Positions 19,102 through 29,206 are shown, numbered from the stretch's first letter. The stretch is 64,000 nucleotides of DNA from Snodgrassella alvi (GCF_002777425.1 NZ_MDVC01000001.1:62001-126000), one strand, 5' to 3'. Notes: generated by a model not told the origin, from the letters alone. Numbers and translations are program-made.

Positions 19102-21434
19102 TAATGTTTTACCTCATATGTATTGCTGTAACCGGGGATTTGCGAACTAAGCTGATTGAGTGGCCCGTTACCTACTCCAGTCAGATCACGCAGCTGTAAT
19201 TGAAATAATACGGCGGTTTTGCGTTTTTGGTAGTCATCTGTATAACGCGTACCTACCAGACCAGCACTCCAGCAATGACATGGACTCTGGTATTCAAAAC
19301 CTACTGTCTGATTCAGGGTAGTGCTGTGAGTAATATCGTAGTTTTGTCTGGCAACCAGATAGTAGTTGCGGGTTAATGGCCACTGTACGCCGACATCGAT
19401 TGCCCGCATTTTGCCATAAACATCATCATATAAATTTTCGTCACGCCCATATTTATAGCGTACGCTTACGGTTTTACCCGGTTTGGGCGTATAGCGGATG
19501 CCAAAATTATAACTTTCAGATGTTTTCAAATCCTGATTGTAATGCCATTTGGATTCAGCCGTAATATGATTACTCAGGGCAGCACGGCCGAAAGCAACTA
19601 TATCTGAACGTTTGCGTTCTTTATTTTTTGGGGTGTTGTCATTCAGTTTAACATTATCATCACTGAAATAAAAACGCTGACCAATACCGGCAGCAAAACG
19701 CTCTATACCACTGGTGCTGTCGTATACGCGTGATTGTAGTGCTGTGGTCAGAAAATTGGCCGCATTGATTCTGTCCTGACCGGAATAGCGGTTTTCACGG
19801 AATAGTTGGTCGTAAGTAAAGCTGTTTTCAGCAGTATCAAACAGCGGCATATCATCCTGATTCCGTTTCGGAATGTAGGTATAAAACAGGCGTGGTTCCA
19901 GCGTCTGGATAAAGCCTTTATGCAAACGGCGGGTTTTCCACAAGCGCTCAAACGTCACACCTGAGTCTACACTGAGTATTGGCACAGCCCGATCCATACT
20001 GCGGCTATCCTGATTATTCTGCCTGCTCATATCATAATGAGTGGCATGAAAACTCAGTTTCGGCCGAACATAACCCCAGCTGTTGGCATAATCAGCCGTA
20101 AAGGCTGGCAATAACACCAGACGAGTGCCGTTGGGGTATTTATACAGCCAATCTTTATGCCCAGTTTGTCGACCTTCAAAATGGGTTGCCTCTGCATACA
20201 CATTAACCGTGTAGTGATTGCCAAAATAACGATTCCAGGTAGCAGAGAGATGAGGCAAACGTGAATAGGGCTGATCTTTATAACCACTGGTGGAAGCCAG
20301 AGTTTGGTATTTCTGTACCATTAAATTGCCATCAAAAGTACCACCCCATAAATCCTGATGGTAATTCAGCCATGCCTGCCGGTTCAGATTAACACTACCA
20401 CTGTCACCATGCCAGAAATCACGGCGGTAATCATCATCTGAAACCTGATGGTAATCAATGCCCCCTGTTAACCCCTTTGCCAGTTGCTGGGTATGCGTAA
20501 AATCGATTTCTGCACGATTTTTGTGACTGCTTTTCTGGTCACTAGGTACCCAGTCGGCACTAAGCTGTCCCTGATATTTGGGTTGCAGATAGCGAAAATC
20601 ACCACCCAGCTGTATACCACGGCTGCTGATAAAATGCGGACGAATAGTCGCATCATAGTTGGGCGCCAGATTCAGGTAATAGGGGGTCATTAGTTCAAAG
20701 CCATCAGAACCGCCCTTGATAGTAGGTGCCAGAAAACCGCTTTTACGGCTGCCGTTTAACGAGAAATCAATCCATGGTGTGTAAAACAGTGGTACCCCAC
20801 CAAACACCAGCGTTGCATTACGCGCCACACCAACATTTTTGTCGTAATCCAGATCAATACTACCGGAGCGGATATACCAGCTGTCGTCACCCGGATTACA
20901 GGTATTGAATTTGGCACTTTGCAGACGGTAGCGATTTTTGCCACCCATCTGTATTTCATCACCAACACCTTGTAAACGCCGATTGTCCTTTTCCATCTCA
21001 AAGCGTCCAGCATCACCTACACCCGTACCTTTAGCCATGTCGTAGGTTACATGTTCACCCGTAACACGCCCCTGACCATTATCCAGTGTGAAGTGATCAC
21101 CTGCTTTAATAATCTGCGTCTGCTGATCATAATCAGCCCAGTCTGAATTCAGGGTAACATCATTACGCTCTATAATGACATTGCCTTTGGCATGTACCTG
21201 AACCTGTGACTGTCCGTTGACATCATCAGCCACTACCCGTGTAACATCGGTACCGGGGTTGGCTTCGCCACTGCTCTGCACTGGTTTGACAAAATTTTTC
21301 GGCCGCTGTGGCGCTGTACAGACATTGCCCTCACCCATAGATAAGGGAGAGGCAGCAAAAGCAAGTCCAGGTAAGGCACAAAAAACCGTTGTTAGTGCCA
21401 GAACCAATGGTTTGGGAGAGAATAAGTAGGACAA
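19101..21434 (-). CDS. lptD: LPS-assembly outer-membrane protein LptD
   Basis: LptD is the beta-barrel that, with LptE, inserts lipopolysaccharide into the outer leaflet. A signal peptide (ends LAFA) is followed by an OstA/LptA-like beta-jellyroll at about 70-200 and a large barrel. Cysteines fit the disulfide pattern of the family: one in VCTAPQ near the N-terminus, one in FNTCNPGDD, and a pair in SPCHCWSAG near the end. The start is TTG, backed by AAGGTG six bases upstream, and no other start codon lies nearby in frame. It is the first gene of an lptD-surA-pdxA-mla run and divergent from amgK. Confidence 0.96.
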   Translation of the reverse strand: MSYLFSPKPLVLALTTVFCALPGLAFAASPLSMGEGNVCTAPQRPKNFVKPVQSSGEANPGTDVTRVVADDVNGQSQVQVHAKGNVIIERNDVTLNSDWADYDQQTQIIKAGDHFTLDNGQGRVTGEHVTYDMAKGTGVGDAGRFEMEKDNRRLQGVGDEIQMGGKNRYRLQSAKFNTCNPGDDSWYIRSGSIDLDYDKNVGVARNATLVFGGVPLFYTPWIDFSLNGSRKSGFLAPTIKGGSDGFELMTPYYLNLAPNYDATIRPHFISSRGIQLGGDFRYLQPKYQGQLSADWVPSDQKSSHKNRAEIDFTHTQQLAKGLTGGIDYHQVSDDDYRRDFWHGDSGSVNLNRQAWLNYHQDLWGGTFDGNLMVQKYQTLASTSGYKDQPYSRLPHLSATWNRYFGNHYTVNVYAEATHFEGRQTGHKDWLYKYPNGTRLVLLPAFTADYANSWGYVRPKLSFHATHYDMSRQNNQDSRSMDRAVPILSVDSGVTFERLWKTRRLHKGFIQTLEPRLFYTYIPKRNQDDMPLFDTAENSFTYDQLFRENRYSGQDRINAANFLTTALQSRVYDSTSGIERFAAGIGQRFYFSDDNVKLNDNTPKNKERKRSDIVAFGRAALSNHITAESKWHYNQDLKTSESYNFGIRYTPKPGKTVSVRYKYGRDENLYDDVYGKMRAIDVGVQWPLTRNYYLVARQNYDITHSTTLNQTVGFEYQSPCHCWSAGLVGTRYTDDYQKRKTAVLFQLQLRDLTGVGNGPLNQLSSQIPGYSNTYEVKH

Positions 21435-21458
21435 AGTATCACCTTAACGGCTTTGCCA

Positions 21459-21481
21459 GTTAAAATAGCGTTTATTTTAAC
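21459..21481. promoter_or_regulatory. Perfect inverted repeat between lptD and amgK
   Basis: GTTAAAATA and TATTTTAAC flank a 5-bp centre in the 59 bp separating the divergent lptD and amgK starts. Both arms contain a -10-like TAAAAT, so this could be an operator or overlapping divergent promoters. There is no T run or GC-rich stem that would suggest a terminator. Confidence 0.5.
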
Positions 21482-21493
21482 CTGAAAAATGTC

Positions 21494-22498
21494 ATGCAAC
21501 GAGAATCTGCATTAAAAAAATGGTTTCATACCTGCTATCCACAACAGGATTTTGCTCTAAGCTTCGCTGCTGCCGATGCTGATTTCCGGCGCTATTTTCG
21601 TGCTACGTTTAACGATGGCCACACAGTAATCTGCATGGATGCGCCTCCGGATAAAATGAGTATTCAGCCTTATATGAAAGTTCAGAAACTTTTTCAGGCC
21701 ATCAACGTACCAGAAATTTATCATGCAGATGAGCAATTGGGATTTATGGCTCTGGAAGACTTTGGCAATACACCCTATCTGGCTGCACTGGAACAGGATA
21801 AACGTACTGAAGTACACAAAATATTATTGCTGGAAGCGATTGATGAACTCATCAAACTGCAAACAGCCAGTCTTCCTGATCAGCTTCCGGTATATGATGA
21901 AGCTGTATTAAAGCGTGAAATGCAACTCTTTCCTGAATGGTATGTTCAGAAAGAGCTTGGTCTGTCTTTAACTGAAAAGCAGCAACAACTGTGGCAGCAA
22001 AGCGTTACCACTATTCTACCCGTTATTCTGGCCCAGCCACAGGTTTATGTGCATCGCGATTACATTGTGCGCAATATAATGCTCACCCATGACCGCCCCG
22101 GTATTCTGGATTTTCAGGATGCATTGTATGGCCCGATTACTTATGATTTGGTATCGTTATTACGTGATGCCTTTATCGAATGGGATGAAGAATTTGTCCT
22201 TGATATTGTCATTCGTTACTGGGAAAAAGCACGGGCTGCCGGGCTGCCAGTGCGTACTGATTTTGATCAGTTTTACCGTGAATTTGAATGGATGGGCGTG
22301 CAGCGCCATCTGAAAGTAGCCGGTATCTTTGCCCGCTTGTATTATCGCGATGGTAAAGACAAATATCGCGGTGAAATTCATCGTTTCCTGAAATACTTGC
22401 GTAAGACCAGCCGCCGTTATCATGAATTGCGCCCATTACTGCAATTAATAACCGAGCTGATAGGAGCCGAAGAAGTCCAGACCGGTTACACTTTCTGA
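21494..22498 (+). CDS. amgK: AmgK-like sugar kinase (aminoglycoside phosphotransferase family)
   Basis: This is the kinase that in Pseudomonas and Neisseria phosphorylates MurNAc/GlcNAc at the anomeric position in cell-wall recycling. The 334 residues have the phosphotransferase fold with the Brenner motif HRDYIVRNIML and the metal-binding LDFQDALYG. It is divergent from lptD, as in many relatives. The usual partner, the nucleotidyltransferase murU, is not downstream: a terminator follows at 22533. The activity is assigned from family knowledge; the sugar cannot be read from the sequence. Confidence 0.85.
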   Translation: MQRESALKKWFHTCYPQQDFALSFAAADADFRRYFRATFNDGHTVICMDAPPDKMSIQPYMKVQKLFQAINVPEIYHADEQLGFMALEDFGNTPYLAALEQDKRTEVHKILLLEAIDELIKLQTASLPDQLPVYDEAVLKREMQLFPEWYVQKELGLSLTEKQQQLWQQSVTTILPVILAQPQVYVHRDYIVRNIMLTHDRPGILDFQDALYGPITYDLVSLLRDAFIEWDEEFVLDIVIRYWEKARAAGLPVRTDFDQFYREFEWMGVQRHLKVAGIFARLYYRDGKDKYRGEIHRFLKYLRKTSRRYHELRPLLQLITELIGAEEVQTGYTF

Positions 22499-22532
22499 AA
22501 TGGTCAGCCACATCTGAAAAATAAAAATATCC

Positions 22533-22561
22533 AAGCTGCTTTATCTGTAAGCAGCTTTTTT
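22533..22561 (+). terminator. Terminator after amgK
   Basis: AAGCTGCTT (22533-22541) pairs with AAGCAGCTT (22549-22557), followed by a T run, 35 bp past the amgK stop. Confidence 0.85.
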
Positions 22562-22564
22562 AAT

Positions 22565-22942
22565 CTAATCAACAGGATTTTGAAATAACAATTTAAGTTT
22601 TTGCCAGAATCCCATTGTTGTATAGTAATTTAATCTGTTATTCAAATACCATTCTCTTTGTCGCATTTGTTCCATTAAACTTTGTAAGTTAGACATTTCA
22701 GCTTTGATTTTTTCATGTTCTATATTTAACAGATTGAACTGTCTTTCTAATGTTAGCTTCGCGACATGATGTAATTGTTGTTTATTCTCTAATGCAATTA
22801 AATTCTGCCGGTGTGAATTTTGCAGATTATCTATTTCATTTTGATAAAATTTTTTAGACACTGGATCAGAACGGATTTTTCCAAACACCTTATTAGCAAA
22901 CATTTTTTTCAGTGCATGATAATATTTTTCAACATCTGCCAC
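22565..22942 (-). CDS. Coiled-coil protein of unknown function, start uncertain
   Basis: I do not recognise this protein. From a GTG at 22942 it gives 125 residues, mostly alpha-helical and heptad-like (Leu/Gln/Glu-rich, about 35-95), with an aromatic-basic end. There is no good ribosome site before that GTG. The same frame stays open 33 codons further upstream, reading protein-like sequence (ISEKLKLGTEFCGEIKFTV), but contains no ATG, GTG or TTG. Either translation begins at a rare codon or the 5' end has been damaged. It is AT-rich compared with rsmJ, which lies just upstream on the same strand. Confidence 0.55.
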   Translation of the reverse strand: MADVEKYYHALKKMFANKVFGKIRSDPVSKKFYQNEIDNLQNSHRQNLIALENKQQLHHVAKLTLERQFNLLNIEHEKIKAEMSNLQSLMEQMRQREWYLNNRLNYYTTMGFWQKLKLLFQNPVD

Positions 22943-23068
22943 GGTAAATTTTATTTCGCCACAAAATTCTGTTCCTAGCTTTAATTTTTCAGAGATACTT
23001 ACTTCAATGGTACAAAATATATTGCTAGCTAAATAATCCTGTTAAATAAAAACATATTTTTTCTTAAA

Positions 23069-23830
23069 TTACAAAGGTATATATCCGTCGAATCGCGTGG
23101 TTTTGCCTAAATACTGAAACGCTGGTATTTTTTCTGCCAAAACCACACCATTAGCCGGCCGTTTTACCACAACCCGCTTTTGAGCAAACTTTTGTGCGGC
23201 CAGCAGTAAAGCCTTATCATTATGCGCATCAGCAGTGCCAAGTAATTCATGAAAATAGGCCATTTCCTTTTTTACTGCTGCTGATTTCTGCTTTTGTGGA
23301 TACATCGGATCCAGATACACCACATCGGGTAATGGTATCTGCTTTTGCTCCGTTTGCAACAAAATAATACTACCATAATGCAGACTAATCCGTTGTACTA
23401 TCGATGTTGTTTGCTCATCTGCCTGTGCACGCTGCAAGCCATCTGCTAACAAGGCATAAACATAGGGATTGTGTTCGAACACCACAACTTCTAAACCCAG
23501 TGAGGCCATTACAAATGCATCACGGCCTAAACCTCCAGTGGCATCCCATACAAACGGCTGATTTTTAGCCTGAATCGCGCGTGCTAGTAATTCCCCTCCG
23601 CCAAATAGACGCCGGTGTCGCGCCGTACCCTGTACAAAATCCACACGCACTACACCCTTATGTCCCGCTTTAGCCAGAGCAAGACCACTGTCTTCGTATA
23701 GGAGATACAATCCTTGTGCAGGTGGCTGCGGCTGGTAATGTAACTTTTCAGTGGCGAACAAATTCTTCAAATGGGTGGGCAGATTCGTTAGGTCTGTTAT
23801 CTGACCAGTCAAAACCAGTGATTGCATCAT
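23069..23830 (-). CDS. rsmJ: 16S rRNA (guanine-N2) methyltransferase RsmJ
   Basis: RsmJ (YhiQ) methylates G1516 of 16S rRNA. The 253 residues carry the SAM-binding DATGGLGRDAFVMASLG, the acidic VVFEHNP strand and the catalytic-type motif VVYLDPMYPQKQKSA. The start ATG overlaps the pilR stop (TGATG), so it is probably the last gene of the parC-pilS-pilR-rsmJ run. A second ATG follows immediately. Confidence 0.92.
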   Translation of the reverse strand: MMQSLVLTGQITDLTNLPTHLKNLFATEKLHYQPQPPAQGLYLLYEDSGLALAKAGHKGVVRVDFVQGTARHRRLFGGGELLARAIQAKNQPFVWDATGGLGRDAFVMASLGLEVVVFEHNPYVYALLADGLQRAQADEQTTSIVQRISLHYGSIILLQTEQKQIPLPDVVYLDPMYPQKQKSAAVKKEMAYFHELLGTADAHNDKALLLAAQKFAQKRVVVKRPANGVVLAEKIPAFQYLGKTTRFDGYIPL

Positions 23831-25314
23831 CAGGCAATACCCAACCGTTCCATCCGGTAACGCATGGATCGAAAGCTAATACCCAGCAATTTGGCCGCCT
23901 GCGTGCGGTTATAGCGGGTTTGTACCAATGCCTGCTGCAAGATATGTCGTTCTACATCGTCCAGATAATCCTGTATCTGAGTATGTCCAAACTGAAAATC
24001 CTGAGGCAATGCATGGCTGTCTGGCGATAAGTTGCTGCTACTGTCGGTAGATACAGTACTCTGTGCATCCAGTTGATGACTATGAATCTGTAAATCGTCA
24101 ACTTCTATAATCTGATTTTTGGATAAGGCAATAGCACGTTCCAGAATATTTTCCAGTTCGCGAAAATTGCCCGGATAGCTGTATTGCAACAGGGCTTTTT
24201 CAGCAGCAGCAGTCAATGTCATGGTTTCGTCGTGTAAAATTCGCTGCAACAAAACCTGAATCAACTGCGGCAAATCATCACGTAATTCACGTAAAGGCGG
24301 CATAGTAATGGATACCACATTTAGACGGTAAAATAAGTCCTGCCGAAACTGTCCCGACTCAACCAGAGCATTCAAATCTTTATGTGTTGCACAGATAATG
24401 CGCACATCAACCTGCTTTTCTTCCATCTCGCCAATCCGGCGTACGGCACGTTCCTGAATGGCACGCAGCAATTTAACCTGCATCGATAATGGTAAATCAG
24501 CCACTTCATCCAGAAATAATGTACCGCCATCAGCATGCAGGAAAAAACCTGCTCTATCAGTATCGGCACCGGTAAAGCTGCCTTTTTTATAACCAAAAAA
24601 TTCACTTTCCATCAGCGCTTCTGGTATGGCTCCGCAATTTACCGCAACAAACGCCTTATCTCTGCGGGCCGACTGCTCATGAATACTGCGTGCTGCCTGC
24701 TCTTTACCACTGCCGGATTCTCCTGCGATGTATACTGGTACATTACTTTTGGCCAGTTTACCGATAAGTTCCCGCACTTCTGCGATTAACGGTGAATTAC
24801 CCAGTAAGCGCTCACGTGCAGATGTTTGTATTTCGCTGACCTTGCCGGAAGCTGGTTTATTTTTCAGTTTCTTATCAGACTGTTGCGGTTCTGTTGCCAT
24901 TTTACTGCCTGGCTCGGTTTCGGCAGCATTATTATTAATTGTAATCACAGACTTAACCAGAGTACGCAGTTGTGCCAGAGTAATCGGTTTTTGCAAATAG
25001 TCGAAAGCACCATTTTTCAGTGCCTCTACAGCCTGTGCAGCATTCCCGTAGGCTGTAATCACCGCAATCGGAATATCCAGATTCTGGGCGGTAATATAAT
25101 CAACAATTTCCAGACCGGAACCATCCGGCATACGCATATCCGTGAGTACCAATGAAAAGGCATGGTTACGTAAAGCCTTTTTGGCTTCAGCCACGCCCGC
25201 AGCAGTTTGTACGGATAAACCCATTTTAATTAGGGTTAATTCCATCAAATCACGAATATCAGCTTCATCGTCTATCACTAATACTGGCTTTTTTAAATCT
25301 ATGTGGCTATTCAT
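23830..25314 (-). CDS. pilR: Sigma-54-dependent response regulator, PilR-like
   Basis: This NtrC-class activator should switch on sigma-54 promoters, in the PilR case those of type IV pilin genes. The receiver domain has the phospho-acceptor D59 in LTDMRMPDG. The AAA+ domain has Walker A GESGSGKE (198-205), the sigma-54 contact loop GSFTGA (245-250) and Walker B GGTLFLDEVAD. A Fis-type helix-turn-helix ends the protein (TRYNRTQAAKLLGIS). It overlaps the kinase gene by eight bases. PilR is favoured over NtrX because the partner kinase has the PilS layout; the target genes are not in the window. Confidence 0.9.
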   Translation of the reverse strand: MNSHIDLKKPVLVIDDEADIRDLMELTLIKMGLSVQTAAGVAEAKKALRNHAFSLVLTDMRMPDGSGLEIVDYITAQNLDIPIAVITAYGNAAQAVEALKNGAFDYLQKPITLAQLRTLVKSVITINNNAAETEPGSKMATEPQQSDKKLKNKPASGKVSEIQTSARERLLGNSPLIAEVRELIGKLAKSNVPVYIAGESGSGKEQAARSIHEQSARRDKAFVAVNCGAIPEALMESEFFGYKKGSFTGADTDRAGFFLHADGGTLFLDEVADLPLSMQVKLLRAIQERAVRRIGEMEEKQVDVRIICATHKDLNALVESGQFRQDLFYRLNVVSITMPPLRELRDDLPQLIQVLLQRILHDETMTLTAAAEKALLQYSYPGNFRELENILERAIALSKNQIIEVDDLQIHSHQLDAQSTVSTDSSSNLSPDSHALPQDFQFGHTQIQDYLDDVERHILQQALVQTRYNRTQAAKLLGISFRSMRYRMERLGIA

Positions 25315-26881
25315 TAACCATCCTTGGCAATGTCAGTTCAAATCCATTCAACTGTGGGCGATAATTTAACTGGCCATGGTTGGCCTGAGCAAGTTCACGC
25401 GCTACATACAGCCCCAGTCCCGTCCCGCTGGCTTCAGTTGTAAAAAATGGTTCAAACAGGTGTAATTGGTTTTCAGTACTTACACCTGCACCATTATCTA
25501 TTACTGTAATCGAAATTTGCTGCTGTGCCTGTTTTTGAATAACCACTCGAATAGCCTGTCTATCCTGCAAACTGTGGCGCCAGGCATTATTCATCAGATT
25601 CCACATAATCTGCTGTAAATGTACTGAATCACACCAGACAATCAAATGAGCACTGTCGACTTCCAATTGAATACAATTTACAGCCTGTGGCTTAATCAAC
25701 ACAAATTCCTGTACAAATGCAGACCAGAAAACGCGTAAATCAATTGCCTGCTTATTTTTTTTATCACGCTTATTCAACATGCTGATGTCTTCGAGCATTT
25801 TATCAATACGGCCGATATTATTATCCACAATATGAAATAGTTTCAGCCGTACTGGGTCGTGTTCTTCTTCCTGTAATAGTTCATTGGCCTGACGCACTGC
25901 TGACATCGGATTACGGATTTCATGTGCCAGATTGGCCGTTAATTGTCCTAATGAAGCCAGTTTGATTGCCATAGCCTCCTGATCAACTTCTGTACGTGAG
26001 CGCATTGACAGCATCAATAAAGGGGTATTAGCCTCCTGCAGCAGCCGTGCATGCACCCGCATCGGCCAGCCATTCAGCGTACAGTTCATTTCAAAAATAT
26101 TTTTCTGCTCCGTGTGCCAGTACTGCATAACCTGACGAAATAGTGCCGTGCGTGTATCAGCCACCAGCATCGGAAAATAATTCTGCGCTTTACGGTTGAT
26201 TAACCATACCAGACCACTTTCATCCAGTACTACCACACCTTCCTGTACATAATTGAATGCACGATCAAGCAAGTGGCGGTAACTATCCAGCATTTGCGAT
26301 TGCTGATATTGCAGGTTTTGCGAACGCGCCAGCGAAGTAGCAACATAGGCGGTCAGACAGGCCACGAAATAGACAGCAGCGATTAGCGTAACAGCTATGG
26401 TACATACCCGCATACTGATATTTTCAAAACCATCGCGACTTATCTGTAACCAAGTCATGATAATGATCAGCAAAGTAACATAGCCTGCATAAATCATCGG
26501 ATAACGGCCACGGCTGAACAGACAGGCCGAACCCACAAATGGCAACAGCAAAATACCAAAACCACTGCCTACACCGCCACCCATGCTCATCAGCCAGGCA
26601 ATCATGGTGATGTCTACCACAGCATTAACATTTGGTAACGCATCCTGCTGATTCTGCCAGCGTGGCACCAGCATGGAAAACAATATCAGAAATGCGTATA
26701 GTGTTGCCCAGCTATAAAGTTCAATTTTATTGAATATCGGTACGGCCGAACCCAGTTCATCCATGCTCTGGGTCAGCACATAAAACGTCATGATAGAAAA
26801 CAGCAGGCTCATGCGGGCAATATTGAGCAGTGCAGCAAGCCTGTCCAGATATTGCGGCCAGTCATTTATGCGGTTTTTCAT
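25307..26881 (-). CDS. pilS: Membrane sensor histidine kinase, PilS-like
   Basis: PilS senses membrane pilin levels and phosphorylates PilR. The 524 residues have about six N-terminal TM helices (20-185), a PAS-like region around 200-295, the phospho-acceptor H320 in LAHEIRNPMSAV, and the ATPase domain with WNLMNNAW, DNGAGV and GTGLGLYVA. It begins six bases after parC stops and overlaps pilR by eight, so the three genes are tightly linked. Confidence 0.9.
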   Translation of the reverse strand: MKNRINDWPQYLDRLAALLNIARMSLLFSIMTFYVLTQSMDELGSAVPIFNKIELYSWATLYAFLILFSMLVPRWQNQQDALPNVNAVVDITMIAWLMSMGGGVGSGFGILLLPFVGSACLFSRGRYPMIYAGYVTLLIIIMTWLQISRDGFENISMRVCTIAVTLIAAVYFVACLTAYVATSLARSQNLQYQQSQMLDSYRHLLDRAFNYVQEGVVVLDESGLVWLINRKAQNYFPMLVADTRTALFRQVMQYWHTEQKNIFEMNCTLNGWPMRVHARLLQEANTPLLMLSMRSRTEVDQEAMAIKLASLGQLTANLAHEIRNPMSAVRQANELLQEEEHDPVRLKLFHIVDNNIGRIDKMLEDISMLNKRDKKNKQAIDLRVFWSAFVQEFVLIKPQAVNCIQLEVDSAHLIVWCDSVHLQQIMWNLMNNAWRHSLQDRQAIRVVIQKQAQQQISITVIDNGAGVSTENQLHLFEPFFTTEASGTGLGLYVARELAQANHGQLNYRPQLNGFELTLPRMVNE

Positions 26882-26887
26882 ACCAGC

Positions 26888-29206
26888 TTAATTTCCGTTA
26901 TTTAAATCACCATATACAGCAACAATATCACCAGTAACGCTTAATTCTTTGCCTTTATGTCCACGCTTGTTGCTGATATCCTGCACGCGTAAAATTTCCT
27001 GATAACGTCCGCCGCGTTTACCCTGTGTTTCCAGCGTAAATTCTGCTGCATCCGTCAGCACAAGATAATGCAGATTGTCATCAGTCGGCAAACTCATGAT
27101 TTGCAGGCCACGGCCTTTAGTCATGATTTTTAGTTCATGCAGCGGGAAAGCCAGCAGACGGTTGGCGCTGGAAACGGCAATAAGCTGAGTATTACCAGTG
27201 ACAGCCAAACAATCAGCCGGTACTGGCAGTGGTGGCAACAAGGTTTCATCACCATTGACAGTCATGATTACCTTGCCGTTTTTAGTACGGCTAACCAGGT
27301 CCTTGAATGCAACTACAAAACCATATCCGCCACTGTTGGCAAGCACATAGTGCTGCTGGGGTAAGGCACTAAGCATAGCCACTATTCTCGCTCCCTTATC
27401 CAGCTCAACCAGCGAGCCGGCTGGTACACCATCACCACGTCCGCCGGGAATACTGGCTGCATCTACGCTGTAGGCACGCCCATTTGAGTCGAGTAATATC
27501 ACCGGCCATACCGTACGCCCTTCCACCGCCTGCAACAGACCATCACCTTCCTTGAAAGTGGTCTGGCTTAAATCCAGATTATGCCCTACCCGCGTTTTCA
27601 ACCAACCTTTCTGGGACAATACCAGTGTTACCGGTTCGTCAGCAGTAGTCTGGGTAAGTGTGGCCCGCTCAGCGGGTTGAATAAGTGTGCGCCGCTCATC
27701 ACCATAAATTTTGGTATCTGCCTCTATTTCTTTGATAACCAGACGTTTCTTGGCTTTTTCATCCTCTAACAAGGTGGTTAACTGTCCACGTTCCTGTTGC
27801 AGTTTGTTCAGTTCAGTTTCCAGCTTAATCCATTCCAGTCTGGCCAACTGGCGTAAACGGATTTCCAGAATATCATCTGCCTGTATTTCGCTTAAACCAA
27901 ACGTAGAAATCAGTTCATGTTTTGGTTCATCTGATTCACGGATAACCCGAATAACTTCATCAATGTGCAGAAAAACTGTCTGCCTGCCTTGCAGTATATG
28001 AATACGTTTTTCTACTTGCTGCAATCGGTATTGCAAGCGTCGGGTGACGGTCAGAATACGAAAATCCAGCCATTCACGCAGAATCTGGTATAGATTTTTT
28101 TGTGCCGGTTTATTATTCTGTCCCATCATAACCAGATTAACTGACACATTGCCTTCGAGGCTGGTTTGTGCCAGCAGAGTATTCATAAACTCTTCCGGTT
28201 GCAGACGACTGGATTTAGGTTCAAACACCAAGCGCACTGGAGCTTGCCCATCTGACTCATCACGTACCCTTTCCAACAGTGATAACATCAGGGTACGTGT
28301 ATTTTGCTGCTCCTGCGTCAGATTTTTTTTGCCAGTTTTGGGCTTCGGATTAGTCTGTTCTTCTATCTCTGCCAGAATTTTCTGCGCAGAAGTACCTGGC
28401 GGCAATTCGGTAACTATAGCACGCCAGTGCCCGCGTGCCAGTTTTTCAATTTCATAACGTGCACGTACCCGGATACTGCCCTTACCCTGTGCATAAATTG
28501 TCTGAATATCTTCCGGCGCGGTAATAATCTGTCCGCCGCCAGCAAAGTCAGGACCAGGCAAATATTGCATTAATGCTGCTGTATCCAGAGCTGGCTGTTT
28601 CAACAATGCCACAGCAGCAGCACTGACCTCACGCAGATTATGTGAAGGAATTTCAGTTGCCAACCCTACTGCAATACCGGAAGCACCATTGAGCAATATC
28701 ATTGGCAATCGTGCCGGCAATACTGTGGGTTCAACAAAGGCACCATCATAATTGGGAATAAAATCCACTGTGCCCATATCGATTTCTGACAACAATAATT
28801 CAGCAATCGGTGTTAATCGTGCTTCGGTATAGCGCATGGCCGCAGCACTATCGCCATCGCGGGAGCCAAAATTACCAATCCCGTCAATCAGGGGGTAGCG
28901 CAAGGTAAAATCCTGAGCCATCCGTACCATCGCATCATAAGCAGATGCGTCACCATGCGGATGATATTTACCCAGAATTTCACCCACCACACGTGCCGAC
29001 TTTACAGGCTTGGCTCCATGTACCAGCCCCATATCTTTCATGGCATACAGAATGCGCCGTTGCACTGGTTTCTGACCATCTGCTACATCAGGCAACGCCC
29101 GTCCTTTTACCACACTCATGGCATAGGCAAGGTAAGCACGTTCGGCATACTGCCCCAATAACAGATAATCGTCACCACGGTCTGATTGTTGGATTACTTC
29201 ACTCAT
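26888..29206 (-). CDS. parC: DNA topoisomerase IV subunit A
   Basis: ParC breaks and rejoins DNA to decatenate daughter chromosomes with ParE. The 772-residue length and [11 protein letters not shown] distinguish it from GyrA. The catalytic tyrosine is Y126 in [11 protein letters not shown]. In the quinolone-resistance region [10 protein letters not shown], position 87 (Ser in Neisseria and E. coli ParC) is Ala, and position 91 (Glu there) is Asp; S88 is kept. The C-terminal domain is short. It is the first gene of a run with pilS, pilR and rsmJ. Confidence 0.96.
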   Translation of the reverse strand: MSEVIQQSDRGDDYLLLGQYAERAYLAYAMSVVKGRALPDVADGQKPVQRRILYAMKDMGLVHGAKPVKSARVVGEILGKYHPHGDASAYDAMVRMAQDFTLRYPLIDGIGNFGSRDGDSAAAMRYTEARLTPIAELLLSEIDMGTVDFIPNYDGAFVEPTVLPARLPMILLNGASGIAVGLATEIPSHNLREVSAAAVALLKQPALDTAALMQYLPGPDFAGGGQIITAPEDIQTIYAQGKGSIRVRARYEIEKLARGHWRAIVTELPPGTSAQKILAEIEEQTNPKPKTGKKNLTQEQQNTRTLMLSLLERVRDESDGQAPVRLVFEPKSSRLQPEEFMNTLLAQTSLEGNVSVNLVMMGQNNKPAQKNLYQILREWLDFRILTVTRRLQYRLQQVEKRIHILQGRQTVFLHIDEVIRVIRESDEPKHELISTFGLSEIQADDILEIRLRQLARLEWIKLETELNKLQQERGQLTTLLEDEKAKKRLVIKEIEADTKIYGDERRTLIQPAERATLTQTTADEPVTLVLSQKGWLKTRVGHNLDLSQTTFKEGDGLLQAVEGRTVWPVILLDSNGRAYSVDAASIPGGRGDGVPAGSLVELDKGARIVAMLSALPQQHYVLANSGGYGFVVAFKDLVSRTKNGKVIMTVNGDETLLPPLPVPADCLAVTGNTQLIAVSSANRLLAFPLHELKIMTKGRGLQIMSLPTDDNLHYLVLTDAAEFTLETQGKRGGRYQEILRVQDISNKRGHKGKELSVTGDIVAVYGDLNNGN

